NCBI GenBank assembly: GCA_029555415.1
Contig: JAKPSI010000042.1
Span: 1-64,000 of the forward strand
Source of the DNA: Bacteroidota bacterium
Lineage (GTDB): Bacteria; Bacteroidota; Bacteroidia; Chitinophagales; Chitinophagaceae
Length of the DNA stretch: 64,000 bases
Direction of reading: 5' to 3'
How positions within the stretch are numbered: position 1 is the first letter of the stretch; every line of letters begins with the position of its first letter. Positions 25,696-34,899 of the stretch are shown piece by piece. The position numbers and the translations under genes are program-made. The notes under the pieces were generated by a model, which had not been told where the DNA came from, did no database searches, and saw only the letters and a program-made list of their open reading frames with translations.

Positions 25696-26400
25696 TTAAA
25701 AGAACATTTGTGTGAATTTTCCGGCCAGTTCCTGCCAGAGCACACTCTGCGGCACAACATAAAATGCGATCTGTGAAATTCCAATGATGGCCAGCGACAC
25801 AGCATAAGGCCTCCAGTTGCGCTTGTGCTTCATGTCATACGCGATCAATGTCAACAGTACGAGATCCGTGATCAGGAAACCGGCGATGAATGCCTGCGGC
25901 ACCGTCGTGCCGATCAGTAAAGTGCAGATACGGCGAATACCCGCGCCACTGATCGCCAGAGATGTGGTGATCATGTAACGCATATGGGAGGGTGCGTGCT
26001 TTTTATGATAAATGGCCAGTGCATACAACCACACGAAATCCACGATCTGCAGGAAAGGGACAAAAGTGGATGCAACACTGGCGGCATGGTCACCGGCCTT
26101 CAGCTTGTGGAGATAAAGCTCCCTGGCGATAAAGAAGATCGATACCACGATCACCGGCACCAGCACATACGAGAATTTACCGATGGCGCGGTGAAGCGCG
26201 TATTTCCGGTTCCGGATGAGGATCGGTTGCACCAGCAGCATCACGAACCAGAGCAGGAACAGCAGCCCGTGCACATGCTGAATGGTCGTCACTTTTTCAA
26301 ATGAAGGGAAGAGTCCGAAATAGGTCTTGAAGAAACCCGCGAAGATCACCAGCAACACACCGGCGAAAAAGATCGAAATGTTCCTGTATGCTTTTTCCAT
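25696..26400 (-). CDS. Multi-pass membrane protein of unknown function
   Basis: 234 residues, about six or seven membrane helices. HVHGLLFLLWFVMLLVQPILIRNRKYALHRAIGKFSYVLVP has paired histidines and a QP-L-HR-IG motif. This recurs in the protein at 30098-30829 (HVHYWTGTVWYIYLIIQP, ERHRTNGI). The histidines may bind heme or metal (inference). No recognised function. Confidence 0.7.
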   Translation of the reverse strand: MEKAYRNISIFFAGVLLVIFAGFFKTYFGLFPSFEKVTTIQHVHGLLFLLWFVMLLVQPILIRNRKYALHRAIGKFSYVLVPVIVVSIFFIARELYLHKLKAGDHAASVASTFVPFLQIVDFVWLYALAIYHKKHAPSHMRYMITTSLAISGAGIRRICTLLIGTTVPQAFIAGFLITDLVLLTLIAYDMKHKRNWRPYAVSLAIIGISQIAFYVVPQSVLWQELAGKFTQMFF

Positions 26401-26512
26401 ATGCAGTTACAACAGTATCCTTGTCCAGCGCCCATTTCACACCGTTGGTTGGTTCAACTAAATGTAGAACAATTAAGTGAATGTGCGCGACTTGTTGTCA
26501 TTTGCTTTTCGG

Positions 26513-27040
26513 TCATATATTCAGTCTTTTCAGGAAATTATCTGCCAACAGGTCTATTTCCGTTTTCAGAAGGGCGTCTGTGATCAGTCCGTGGTCATTT
26601 ATTTTTCCCCGGATACCATGGACCAGCAGGTTCGTTTCATCCTGAAGACCCGCTTCAACGGTGCGCAGGATCATTTGAAGTTCTTCATGTCCCTTTACTC
26701 CACTTGCGGATGCGGTGATCACGGCCGTAGGTTTGCCGGAGAAAAGGGTAGTGGCCACGCACCATTCCAGGATGTTCTTCAGGCAGGAGGGGATACTGAA
26801 AACGTACTCAGGGGTGCAGATCAGTATGCCATCCGCATTGGCGATCCGCTCCCGCAAAGCGATGATGGATGCGGGCGGATCCTCAGCTGAAAGTGCTGGA
26901 TCGAATGGCGGAAAGACTTTCAGATCTTCTTCAATGATCGTATGGAGCCGATCCGATGTGCGTTCAGCAAAATAGAGGAGCAGCCTGAGGTTGGAGGAAT
27001 CCCGGCTGGCACTTCCGTTGATGGCGAGAATGGTCTTCAT
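26513..27040 (-). CDS. NAD(P)H-dependent FMN reductase
   Basis: 175 residues, flavodoxin-like. FMN phosphate loop NGSASRDSSNLRLL, then CTPEYVFSIPSCLKNILEW (the characteristic PEYxxSxP-LKN-DW motif) and TASASGVKGHEELQMILR. Reduces FMN or small quinone-like substrates; no partner encoded nearby. The ATG overlaps the stop of the upstream gene by 1 nt (TAATG). Confidence 0.9.
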   Translation of the reverse strand: MKTILAINGSASRDSSNLRLLLYFAERTSDRLHTIIEEDLKVFPPFDPALSAEDPPASIIALRERIANADGILICTPEYVFSIPSCLKNILEWCVATTLFSGKPTAVITASASGVKGHEELQMILRTVEAGLQDETNLLVHGIRGKINDHGLITDALLKTEIDLLADNFLKRLNI

Positions 27041-27519
27041 TATCGGTTAGTTCGCTCTTGTCCGGAATAGACCAGCACACCTGCGATGGTTTTTTTACTG
27101 AACCAGTAAGGTTCCTGCATGTTCAGCTCATAGAGCAATTGTCCGTTCCGGTAATATTCAATGTAATTAGTGACCAGTATAGAGTCGCTTGTAACGAGAT
27201 CGATCCGGCATTTCACGATTCGGACCTTCAGATGGTCAAAACTGTCGACTGATTCAAGATACTGCTGACTGAACCAGTTTTCAAAGCCGTTGTCTTTCCT
27301 GATCTCCCTGAATAAAACGGGTTTGGTGTAGATCGTGATCGTAACGGTATCCGTAACGTAACCGTACATGGACCAGTTGTAGAAATCGATATGCGCGAAC
27401 TTGCCTTTCAGCTTGCTGTCGACCCCTCCGGTTTTATAATAATAGATATCGGATCCGTCCTGTGCATGAAGGGGAATATAAGTAATGAAAACGAATGTTA
27501 TGATGAGGAGAGATCTCAT
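27040..27519 (-). CDS. Small secreted protein of unknown function
   Basis: 159 residues. Signal peptide to about LHAQ (residue 19). The rest is beta-rich with tyrosines (IYYYKTGG, YGYVTDTVTITIYTKP) and KVRIVKCRIDL. No family recognised. Overlaps the FMN reductase start by 1 nt and begins 5 nt after the DinB-like gene, so it lies in an operon-like chain. Confidence 0.65.
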   Translation of the reverse strand: MRSLLIITFVFITYIPLHAQDGSDIYYYKTGGVDSKLKGKFAHIDFYNWSMYGYVTDTVTITIYTKPVLFREIRKDNGFENWFSQQYLESVDSFDHLKVRIVKCRIDLVTSDSILVTNYIEYYRNGQLLYELNMQEPYWFSKKTIAGVLVYSGQERTNR

Positions 27520-27524
27520 ATTGT

Positions 27525-27971
27525 TTATTTATCCAGCAGTCTCCTGTGATAGTTGATCTGCCCCAGATGATAAGCCAGGTGCGTGGTCAGATGTACCAGA
27601 AAGTATTCTGTAGAGGTTTTTTCAGCAAAGACCAGCAGGGGGTATTCTTTTTGCAGATCAGCTTCCGTCAGCTGATCAAGTACATGGTTAACAACACCGA
27701 TCGTTGCCTCCACCATCAGGATCAGCTTGGCACGCGGCACATCTTTTCTGGAAAATTCCAGCGGCCGGTCGCGGATATATCCTGTTTTGCCGACCTCCGC
27801 ACCCAGATAGGTGTTCAGGTTACCGACCAGATGCAGACAAAGATTGCCGGCTGAATTACTGATCGTCCCGGAGCTAAGCCAGAGGCGGGATTCGTCCTGG
27901 TAGGCTTCGATCTCGGACTTCAGTTTGTTCAGGTCGCGGTTGAAAAGTGTTCTGATTACTTCTATCATCAT
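27525..27971 (-). CDS. DinB/DUF1572-like four-helix metal-binding protein
   Basis: 148 residues, all alpha. LCLHLVGNLNTYLGAEVG supplies a histidine in helix 2, and EYFLVHLTTHLAYHLGQINYHRRLL has the C-terminal histidines of the DinB superfamily (DUF1572 branch). Related proteins include metal-dependent thiol transferases; activity here is unknown. Fifteen nt behind the PhzF gene. Confidence 0.82.
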   Translation of the reverse strand: MMIEVIRTLFNRDLNKLKSEIEAYQDESRLWLSSGTISNSAGNLCLHLVGNLNTYLGAEVGKTGYIRDRPLEFSRKDVPRAKLILMVEATIGVVNHVLDQLTEADLQKEYPLLVFAEKTSTEYFLVHLTTHLAYHLGQINYHRRLLDK

Positions 27972-27986
27972 GGTAAGTTTATTTTA

Positions 27987-28793
27987 TCAGACAATGTTAT
28001 TCAATTCGCCTTTCAGCATGATCACCGCTTCACTGAACAATAAGACTTTATCATCTTTCAATTCTACCGACATGTAACCGGTCCTTTCAGAAGACTGGAA
28101 AGCCCGCATGCTTGATTTGTTGAGTAACCGCGACCAGTATTTGGCCAGAAAGGTCTGCACTCCACCTGTGACCGGATCTTCATCCGTTCCCGCCCAGGGC
28201 CAGAAATAACGGTAGTGGTAATCGTATCCTTTATCTGTTGTTGCAGCAGTGACCAATACGCCGTTGATACCGGAGTAGGATGCGACCAATGCCTTGAAAT
28301 CCGGACGCAGTCCGGCTAATGCAGATGGATCTTCAATTTGTAAAAGGATGATCTTGTTCTTCGGACTGTACTCGCAGTTGATGATCTTTTTCAGGCCAAG
28401 TGCATGCAGCAGTGTGTCTGGCACCGTTGCGGGTTCCGTTTCATACACCGGGAATTCCATGACGATCTCATTCCCGCGTTTGCTGATGAACAGATCCAGT
28501 TGTTCACCCGTGATGAAATGAATCGTATCAATATCCGAATCACTGAACAATACTTTCGCGGAAGCCAGAGTGGCGTGACCACAAAGCGGGATCTCTTTTT
28601 TGGGGGAGAAATAACGGATGGCATACACACCGGGTTTGTCAAGCGGCATCACGAATGCGGTCTCGGATAATCCGAATTCTTTCGCGATGTTCAGCTTGCT
28701 TTCATCACTCAATGCATGTTCCGGAAAGCATACCCCGGCCGGGTTTCCGGTAAATGGTTCATTCGTGAAAGAATCTACGGTATAACATTTCAT
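27987..28793 (-). CDS. PhzF-family isomerase
   Basis: 268 residues. Two-fold pseudo-symmetric diaminopimelate-epimerase-like fold with DSFTNEPFTGNPAGVC at the start, the catalytic Glu in SETAFV, CGHATLASAKV, and EDPVTGGVQTFL in the second half. All hallmark residues of PhzF/YddE-like isomerases are present. Phenazine synthesis is unlikely, as no other phz genes are near. First gene of a chain PhzF - DinB - secreted protein - FMN reductase. Confidence 0.9.
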   Translation of the reverse strand: MKCYTVDSFTNEPFTGNPAGVCFPEHALSDESKLNIAKEFGLSETAFVMPLDKPGVYAIRYFSPKKEIPLCGHATLASAKVLFSDSDIDTIHFITGEQLDLFISKRGNEIVMEFPVYETEPATVPDTLLHALGLKKIINCEYSPKNKIILLQIEDPSALAGLRPDFKALVASYSGINGVLVTAATTDKGYDYHYRYFWPWAGTDEDPVTGGVQTFLAKYWSRLLNKSSMRAFQSSERTGYMSVELKDDKVLLFSEAVIMLKGELNNIV

Positions 28794-28829
28794 AAAAAAA
28801 AGTAGGGTGGGGCTGCCACTCCTGCCTTA

Positions 28830-28837
28830 CAAACTTA
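28830..28837 (-). promoter_or_regulatory. Putative -7 box (TAAGTTTG) for the PhzF operon
   Basis: Minus-strand TAAGTTTG matches TAnnTTTG exactly and would place transcription about 30 nt before the PhzF ATG. No clear -33 TTTG element was found at the expected distance. Confidence 0.35.
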
Positions 28838-28969
28838 TATTTTCTTTTAATGATATGTCCGGATAATTGACGAATGGCCATTCATCTTATTCCGAAATGG
28901 GATCGTGCGTGGGACAGCATCTTTTTTCCATAAACTACATATTCGATCGGTACCCTGGTGACCGTGAAT

Positions 28970-29380
28970 TTAAGCTTTCCGGCAGAGTTGTAATTTTCCC
29001 AGAACTGCACTGAGTTTGATCTTCAGATCATCATCGTTCTTATAAATGACGGGATGATCACTGATGCCGGAAAGGGTAGTGGAATGTTCAGCACTTGCAT
29101 GCCGCAGGTAGATCACAGGCTTGCCTTTCCCTTTCGCATAACCTGCTTCAATGCCAATGCCGATCGCTTTTTCAGAAGTTTCGGCGATCAGCAGGTCGCA
29201 GGCATCGATATCTTTCATGGCTTGTTCCATCATTTCCTGTTCCTGTTCGGCCAGGAACGTATGCTGATCAATGAATACCAATGGTTCGATCCCGGAATGG
29301 GTAAGTGTTTCAGTGATCGCCATGATCACTTTGGCGAATAATTTACGTTTGCTGAAACTGACTGCGATATATGCTTTCAT
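28970..29380 (-). CDS. Nucleoside 2-deoxyribosyltransferase-like protein
   Basis: 136 residues from the ATG (a GTG one codon earlier is an alternative). MKAYIAVSFSKRKLF, ACDLLIAETSEKAIGIGIEAGYAKGKGKPVIYL are the Rossmann-like strand and the acidic GxExG-A motif of the NDT/DUF4406-like group. The Glu in GIEAGYA would be the nucleophile. Substrate undetermined; the protein is short but has the whole core. Confidence 0.7.
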   Translation of the reverse strand: MKAYIAVSFSKRKLFAKVIMAITETLTHSGIEPLVFIDQHTFLAEQEQEMMEQAMKDIDACDLLIAETSEKAIGIGIEAGYAKGKGKPVIYLRHASAEHSTTLSGISDHPVIYKNDDDLKIKLSAVLGKLQLCRKA

Positions 29381-29416
29381 CACTTATTTTATTCAAGATG
29401 ATATTCCTTCTCCAGT

Positions 29417-30028
29417 TTATTTTTTAGGGTCACTGAGTTTCAGAATGGTCAGTTCCTGTGTGACCCGGTCGTTAAAAGTTTTCAGCACCACATAATACCA
29501 GTTGTATTCCGGTATATCCACCGTGAACAGGTCGCCTTTTTTATGCTGTCTGACCGCGGCCTCGAATTCCGGCATCAGGGTCTTTTCCCGGAACCAGCCA
29601 TTATCACCGCTGGCATTAATGTCCATAGTGTGCCAGCGGGCCAAACTATAAAAAGGCTCGCCTTCTTTGTAGAACAACCGGATAGTATTCCGCAGGCTGT
29701 CGATGGTGCTCATACTCAGCACACTGCCATCCAGATAAATATAGCTGACCCTGAATTCAGGATAGGAGGCACTGCTGATGATCTTGAAAACATCCGTTCC
29801 GATCCGGAATGTATAGCCGGTTTTTTTACTGAACAAGGGAAGGGTGATCGCGGAAGTATCCTTGTCGGATGAGATCGTGAACAACTGCGGTTTCATCTCC
29901 GGATGTTTGTCGAAGATATTCTTATACTGTTCGGGACTCAGTACACCTGCCATCAATTGATCGGCGGATTGGCCATAGGCGCAAAAGAATAATGCGGGCA
30001 GCAAAAGGGAAAGCGTGATCCTTTTCAT
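29417..30028 (-). CDS. Secreted parvulin-like (PpiC) protein
   Basis: 203 residues. Signal peptide to about AYGQ (residue 20). The C-terminal half (about 105-195) has SGDNGWFREKTLMPEFEAAVRQHKKGD, then VDIPEYNWYYVVL, an eroded parvulin rotamase pattern (GGDLGWF...M-PEFE-A...GD). The preceding segment KEGEPFYSLARWHTMD corresponds to the F-x2-LA-x2-S start of that domain. It may have lost activity. A periplasmic folding role is inference. Confidence 0.6.
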   Translation of the reverse strand: MKRITLSLLLPALFFCAYGQSADQLMAGVLSPEQYKNIFDKHPEMKPQLFTISSDKDTSAITLPLFSKKTGYTFRIGTDVFKIISSASYPEFRVSYIYLDGSVLSMSTIDSLRNTIRLFYKEGEPFYSLARWHTMDINASGDNGWFREKTLMPEFEAAVRQHKKGDLFTVDIPEYNWYYVVLKTFNDRVTQELTILKLSDPKK

Positions 30029-30097
30029 TGAATTTCAAATTACCACGATCAATATAGTTTAATTTCTCTTTTCCGCAAGAATGTGTTCGTTACCGGA

Positions 30098-30829
30098 TCA
30101 GCCTTTGATCATGCTTGTCAGGAATTCCTGTATGGCCTTCGACCGGCCCAATGGTTCCAGCAGGAAGATGAATGCATTGATGCCAAAAGACAGGTAAGTG
30201 GCCGGATGCCGGAGCTTACCGAATTTCCACGCAGTGACTAATAGCATGGTGATGATCAGCACGACGGTGATATAAATGGGGATCATGATGTCAATGTCAG
30301 GCCAGTGTTTGCTGTTGATCCCGATATACACATTCTGGATGCCCCGTCCCAAAGCCGGCATCATGATGGTGAAGACGGTTGTGATCAGCCACCAGGAATG
30401 ATCCTCCATCTTTTTCCGGTGCAGGATACTCTGGATCACTGCGAATGCGAATGCGGCCATCATCACGATCTCGACAACTGCAACACCCATGAAGAACCAG
30501 GGTTGAAAAGGTCCGAATGCATCCGGCTTTTCCATGGCATGCTGCGCATTCACCAGGTCACGGTTCATCATGCTGAACGCGGTGAGGCATACACCACCGG
30601 CAAGGAACATTCCGATGATGCCATTGGTCCGGTGCCTTTCGATCTGGCCATGCGTTACAAAATAAGGTTGAATGATAAGATAGATGTACCAGACCGTGCC
30701 GGTCCAGTAGTGGACGTGAACGGACCACGCATTTTGGGAGAAATCGCCCCAGTAGTCCTGCATGATGCCCAATTGCATAAAGATCAGGGGAATGAACATC
30801 CACCTGTGAAGGTTTTTGTACTTGCTCAT
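30098..30829 (-). CDS. Multi-pass membrane protein related to the one at 25696-26400
   Basis: 243 residues, about seven helices. VHVHYWTGTVWYIYLIIQPYFVTHGQIERHRTNGI mirrors HVHGLLFLLW..QPILI..LHRAIG of the other protein. The central HRKKMEDHSWWLITTVFTIMMPALGR also resembles its HMRYMITTSLAISGAGIRR. So the two are diverged members of one family. Function unknown. Confidence 0.7.
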   Translation of the reverse strand: MSKYKNLHRWMFIPLIFMQLGIMQDYWGDFSQNAWSVHVHYWTGTVWYIYLIIQPYFVTHGQIERHRTNGIIGMFLAGGVCLTAFSMMNRDLVNAQHAMEKPDAFGPFQPWFFMGVAVVEIVMMAAFAFAVIQSILHRKKMEDHSWWLITTVFTIMMPALGRGIQNVYIGINSKHWPDIDIMIPIYITVVLIITMLLVTAWKFGKLRHPATYLSFGINAFIFLLEPLGRSKAIQEFLTSMIKG

Positions 30830-30921
30830 AGAAAGGGTTAAGGTTGGTTAGGTTTATTTCTGTTCTGTTCCGAAGTTAACAAGCTTCGGAAAAAACAGAG
30901 AAGGGGTCAGTGATTACTTTT

Positions 30922-31497
30922 TCACAATTCAAGGAACATATCCAGATTTTCCCCGTTCCAGCTGAATTCTCCAAGGGTCCTGAAACCGTTCTTCAGATAA
31001 AACCGGACCGCCTGCTCATTTCCTTTTTGCACACCACCCCATAAAAAGATGCGTTTCTTGCCCGCTTTGATCTGTTCAGCAACAATGTAATTTAATAACA
31101 TGTGCCCGGTGCCCTTGCCCTGCCAGGCATCAGCTACCGAAGGGGCGAACTGCAGATCGGTAGCTTGATCCGGGGTCAGTCCGTAAGAAAGTATTCGGGG
31201 CAGGTCGTGATCAAAATGACCTTTCCTGATCACCGCATAAGCGATGATCTTATTTGTGTGAATTTCCCTGACGATGTATCCGGAATTCAGATCGGAAAGG
31301 TATAAAGCGGTGAGGGCGTCCAGTTCAAAAGCATGCGGACTGAATCGTTGCCTGGTTTCCGGACTTAATGAGAACAAGTAATCCGATAATTCATTCAGCT
31401 CATCAGTATGAAGCCGTTTCACTGAGTATGTATCGTTGCCCGGAAGGATCAAGAGGCAAAAGGTTCCAGGATGTTTTTCGGTGGTACCGTGAACCAT
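30922..31497 (-). CDS. GNAT-family N-acetyltransferase
   Basis: Up to 191 residues. GNAT core: YIVREIHTNKIIAYAVIRKG, the pantetheine-binding loop SVADAWQGKGTGHMLLNYIV, and AVRFYLKNGFRTLGEFSWNG. The start is uncertain. The ATG used here overlaps the 3' end of the upstream M24 gene by 49 nt. A TTG at 31452 overlaps that gene's TGA (TTGA) and would give a 176-residue protein beginning just before TYSVKRLHTDEL, which fits the domain and coupling well. Confidence 0.75.
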   Translation of the reverse strand: MVHGTTEKHPGTFCLLILPGNDTYSVKRLHTDELNELSDYLFSLSPETRQRFSPHAFELDALTALYLSDLNSGYIVREIHTNKIIAYAVIRKGHFDHDLPRILSYGLTPDQATDLQFAPSVADAWQGKGTGHMLLNYIVAEQIKAGKKRIFLWGGVQKGNEQAVRFYLKNGFRTLGEFSWNGENLDMFLEL

Positions 31498-32732
31498 TTC
31501 GGTCCTGACTCGGTCATATGCACACAATCCTCGAATCGCACACCGAATTCACCCGGAATGGAGATCGTCGGTTCCACACTGAAACACATGCCGGGTTGTA
31601 AGATGAGTTTGTTGCCCTTTACCATATTGCCCCATTCATGTCCGTCCATGCCGATACCATGTCCTGTCCGGTGCGGTAAGCCCGGTGTTTTGTAGCCCGG
31701 CCCGAAACCCGCGTCCGTGATCACTTTGCGGGCGGCCGCATCCACATGCTCACAGGGATCGCCCAGCTTCGCAGCAGCGAATCCTGCCGCCTGTGCGTCA
31801 CGCTCCAGGTTCCAGATCTGTTCTTGCCGCTTGGTGGGTTCCGCACCGAATACGATGGTGCGTGTGATATCCGACTGATATCCACTGACCGAACATCCGC
31901 AATCCATCAGTACGATATCACCCTTCTGTAATTTTTGCGGTTGTTTTGAACCATGCGGGAAGGAGGATGAAGTGCCGAACAAACACAATCCACCACCGCC
32001 GGATCCGCCCAGGTCATCATGCGCGGTGGCAATGATGTTGGCAAGGTCGCCCTGCGACATGCCTGCTTGCAGTTTGGCCACACCCAGTTTGATCGCCGCG
32101 ATGGTGATGTCACTCGCTTTCTGCATCAGCGCGATCTCCGCAGGTGATTTGATCATACGACACGGAATGGTAACAGGATCGCCACTCACATATTCGAATT
32201 GAGGCGCTATTCTGCGGATGCCATCCATAATGAAGAAACGCAGGCGTTCTTCCAGACCGATCTTGCCACTGCTGATACCTGCATCTTTGAGCAGCATGAC
32301 GATCCGCTCATAAGGACTTTCATCTTCCTGCCATACGTATACGTCTTTCCCAATGGTGATCTGCTCGCGTAAGCGGGCTTCTTCAAAAGCAGGACAAACA
32401 TATTTCACATCACCTTCCGCGGTGATCACCGCCACCATGGTCCGCTCACTGGCCCACCAGCTGATGCCAGTGAAATAGAGCAGGGACGTACCACAGTCAA
32501 GTACCAGTGCTTTGATATTATTCTCCGCCATCAATTGCCTTGCTTTGGCGACGCGGGCCTCACGCTCTGTAACGCTGATGGGAACCACATCTCCGGTCAT
32601 GGAAGCCGGTTTACCGGAAGTATCCGCGGCTTTGTTTTTCGTATCGGAAGAACAGGCTTGTATGCCTCCGACCACAGCTGTGGTAGCGGCCAGTGCGGAA
32701 AGGCTGATGAAATCTCTGCGTTTGATGGACAT
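31449..32732 (-). CDS. Exported M24-family metallopeptidase (Xaa-Pro aminopeptidase-like)
   Basis: 427 residues. Twin-arginine type signal KRRDFISLSALAATTAVVGGIQAC, whose end is also a lipobox, so a Tat-exported lipoprotein is likely. Creatinase-like N-domain to about 200. The pita-bread catalytic domain has metal ligands in MDCGCSVSGYQSDITRT (two Asp), GLPHRTGHGIGMDGHEW (His), FSVEPTI (Glu) and VRFEDCV (Glu); all five are present. Releases N-terminal residues before proline in peptides (family knowledge). Confidence 0.88.
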   Translation of the reverse strand: MSIKRRDFISLSALAATTAVVGGIQACSSDTKNKAADTSGKPASMTGDVVPISVTEREARVAKARQLMAENNIKALVLDCGTSLLYFTGISWWASERTMVAVITAEGDVKYVCPAFEEARLREQITIGKDVYVWQEDESPYERIVMLLKDAGISSGKIGLEERLRFFIMDGIRRIAPQFEYVSGDPVTIPCRMIKSPAEIALMQKASDITIAAIKLGVAKLQAGMSQGDLANIIATAHDDLGGSGGGGLCLFGTSSSFPHGSKQPQKLQKGDIVLMDCGCSVSGYQSDITRTIVFGAEPTKRQEQIWNLERDAQAAGFAAAKLGDPCEHVDAAARKVITDAGFGPGYKTPGLPHRTGHGIGMDGHEWGNMVKGNKLILQPGMCFSVEPTISIPGEFGVRFEDCVHMTESGPKWFTVPPKNILEPFAS

Positions 32733-33031
32733 ATGAATCGGTTGTGGATGAAAGGAGAACAGACCTGAAAATAGGCAATTTTAATGACTGGATTCCTCTC
32801 CTTGATTTTTCACGGAATTCCGGAGGTCCCTCAACCAGGGCAGTTTTTTTTAAAAAAAACGCATCGGGTTTGTTTAAGATTCCGGCTCCAAAAAGCGGGT
32901 TGTTGAATCATTCGTATGGCAGTACAGCGGATGTTTCAACAGGTATTTTTATTTGTCTGAATTTTTACAAAAAAAACTGAACAATAATCCAGTCATCAGG
33001 TTATTAAAGCCATTAACAAAAACCTTTACAT
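32733..33031. other. Intergenic region between M24 peptidase and fasciclin genes
   Basis: About 300 nt between divergently oriented genes, AT-rich with T and A runs. I saw no gene, clear terminator or full TTTG/TAnnTTTG promoter pair, although both promoters must lie here. Confidence 0.5.
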
Positions 33032-33991
33032 ATGAAACGCAAAAACATCAACAACCTGTCCTTATTCCTGCTTTTTTTCGGGATCACAGCTTTTTTATTC
33101 AGCTGCAAAAAAGATAAAGATGCGACCTCCTCCAACACGATCACCGATGTAGTGGTGAATGGCGCCAATTTCAGTACGCTGGAATCAGCAGTAGTGAAAG
33201 CCAGTCTCCAGACTACTTTGAGCGGCGCGGGTCCTTTCACGGTTTTCGCGCCGGATGATGCGGCATTCACTGCTTCCGGCATTACCAGTTCTGTATTGAA
33301 TTCACTCACGCCATCTCAGGTGCAGTCCATTTTATTGTATCACACACTTAATTCAAAGATCCTGGCGGCCAATGTTCCTGCTGGTCCGAATGCCAAAGTG
33401 ACGACAGCAAGCGGAGATTCTGTGTTCGTTACAAAGAACGCAAGTGGTGTTTTCATCAATGGTATCCAGGTGTCCACCGCGGATGTGAGTGCGGATAATG
33501 GTGTGATCCATGTGATCGGCAGGGTACTGAATCCACCTGTTGGAAATATCGTTGAGACCGCTGTTGCGAGCAAATTGGATTCGCTGGTGAAGGCTGTTAC
33601 ACGTGCTACCACAGCCCCCGGCGGCGATCCTACGCTGGCCAGTACACTGAGCACCGCGACGCTGACCGTTTTCGCGCCAACCAATGCTGCATTCACACAA
33701 TTACTCAGCGCATTATCACTCACGGATATCAATCAGATCCCTGTTGCCACATTAGTGGCTGTGCTGAAATACCATGTGGTGAGTGGACGGGCATTTTCTT
33801 CCGATCTGGCGAACGGTGCACTGCCGATGATCGCGGGTGGTAACAGTACGATCAATCTGACGAATGGCACTGGCGGCGGGCCGACCATCCTTGGGAACGG
33901 CAACGGCGGTGTGAAATCCAATATCACCGGTACGAATATCGTGTGCAGGAATGGTGTGGTTCACCTGATCGACCGGGTCATCCTGCCCTGA
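33032..33991 (+). CDS. Lipoprotein with two fasciclin (FAS1) domains
   Basis: 319 residues. Lipobox FLFSC at about residue 26 followed by KKDKD. FAS1 domain 1 (about 38-170) has FSTLESAVVKASL, GPFTVFAPDDAAF and DNGVIHVIGRVL. Domain 2 (about 175-319) has DSLVKAV, LTVFAPTNAAF, LKYHVVSGR and NGVVHLIDRVI. Both have the conserved H-box and terminal VIHVID-type strand. Typically a surface or periplasmic adhesion protein. A perfect terminator hairpin lies about 30 nt downstream. Confidence 0.92.
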   Translation: MKRKNINNLSLFLLFFGITAFLFSCKKDKDATSSNTITDVVVNGANFSTLESAVVKASLQTTLSGAGPFTVFAPDDAAFTASGITSSVLNSLTPSQVQSILLYHTLNSKILAANVPAGPNAKVTTASGDSVFVTKNASGVFINGIQVSTADVSADNGVIHVIGRVLNPPVGNIVETAVASKLDSLVKAVTRATTAPGGDPTLASTLSTATLTVFAPTNAAFTQLLSALSLTDINQIPVATLVAVLKYHVVSGRAFSSDLANGALPMIAGGNSTINLTNGTGGGPTILGNGNGGVKSNITGTNIVCRNGVVHLIDRVILP

Positions 33992-34018
33992 TCTTTGCGT
34001 TTGTTCAGTTGAATAGAT

Positions 34019-34056
34019 GGTCAGTCCTGCTGTTATGGCAGGACTGATCTCTTTCC
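34019..34056 (+). terminator. Terminator after the fasciclin gene
   Basis: TCAGTCCTGC at 34021-34030 pairs perfectly with GCAGGACTGA at 34038-34047 around a 7-nt loop, followed by a T/C-rich tract. Confidence 0.75.
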
Positions 34057-34107
34057 TGATCCTTTTCACAGAATATTGTTCTGCTGACATTAAGCGGAGG
34101 TGATCGG

Positions 34108-34791
34108 TCAGTTGAATTGCAGCATCTGCTCAAAAAAGGCCCCGATCTTTTTTTCAGTGTCCACGAAATGGAGTTCGAGCATCCAGTGCCGTTCCCTGCC
34201 ATGTTTATCCCTCAGGAAAATATCGGCAGAGTTGTCAGGATGCACATCCAGGCAAAGGTCATTCGGGTCATCCGGCTGTTCGTGCGGATAAGGACCAACG
34301 ATGTGTCCGGCAATGGCATTACCGAATGTATATCCGTAACTTTTCGTGAGTTGGTCAACGTAGTTGAAGAACTGAGCACCGGTCAGCGTCGGTTGTTTGA
34401 AATACCAGTCGTTGGCGATATGCCAGGCTTCTTCCACATCTTTTTTGATCCTGAGTTTGGCAGGATCATTCCCCAGCACATAGGTGCGTCCCAGATCGGC
34501 TTCCCATCCTTCAAAGACGGGATGCATGTCAAAGAAAAGGATATCGTTTTCCTGAATAACAAGGTCCGGCGGATCTGCGATGAAAGGTTGTAGCGTGTTG
34601 ATGCCCGTGCGGACGATCTTTTTATGCCAGTGTTCCGTGATCCCCAGTTCTTCCTGCGCGATCCGGACCATCTCATTACAAAGTTCCTGTTCTGTTTTAC
34701 CGGGTACGATGAGACCTTTGTCCTCAACGATCCGGAACCATTCTTTCGCCTTTTGTTCAGCCTGCTCCAGCTTTCGTTTCGCTACATTCAT
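34108..34791 (-). CDS. Cytosolic M24-family peptidase-like protein, catalytic domain only
   Basis: 227 residues without signal. FFDMHPVFEGWEADLGRTYV contains the two metal Asp positions, AIAGHIVGPYPHEQP the His and MLELHFVD a Glu. It lacks the N-terminal creatinase domain of the exported M24 protein at 31449. The second terminal Glu motif is less clear, so the catalytic status is uncertain. Function may be a dipeptidase or a non-peptidase homologue. Confidence 0.8.
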   Translation of the reverse strand: MNVAKRKLEQAEQKAKEWFRIVEDKGLIVPGKTEQELCNEMVRIAQEELGITEHWHKKIVRTGINTLQPFIADPPDLVIQENDILFFDMHPVFEGWEADLGRTYVLGNDPAKLRIKKDVEEAWHIANDWYFKQPTLTGAQFFNYVDQLTKSYGYTFGNAIAGHIVGPYPHEQPDDPNDLCLDVHPDNSADIFLRDKHGRERHWMLELHFVDTEKKIGAFFEQMLQFN

Positions 34792-34899
34792 GGCATAAAG
34801 TTTAAGTCATTAAAATTAGTCCATGGACTGCAAGGGTCTTTGTTTGCAGTGTTGAATAGGATGAACGGGTCATTAGCCTGACCGTTCAGGGTATTGTAT

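Noticed and set aside
30860-30897. CCGAAG/CTTCGG hairpin near the membrane-protein gene
   Set aside because: Followed by A rather than T on the plus strand and by no T run on the minus strand, so not a credible terminator.
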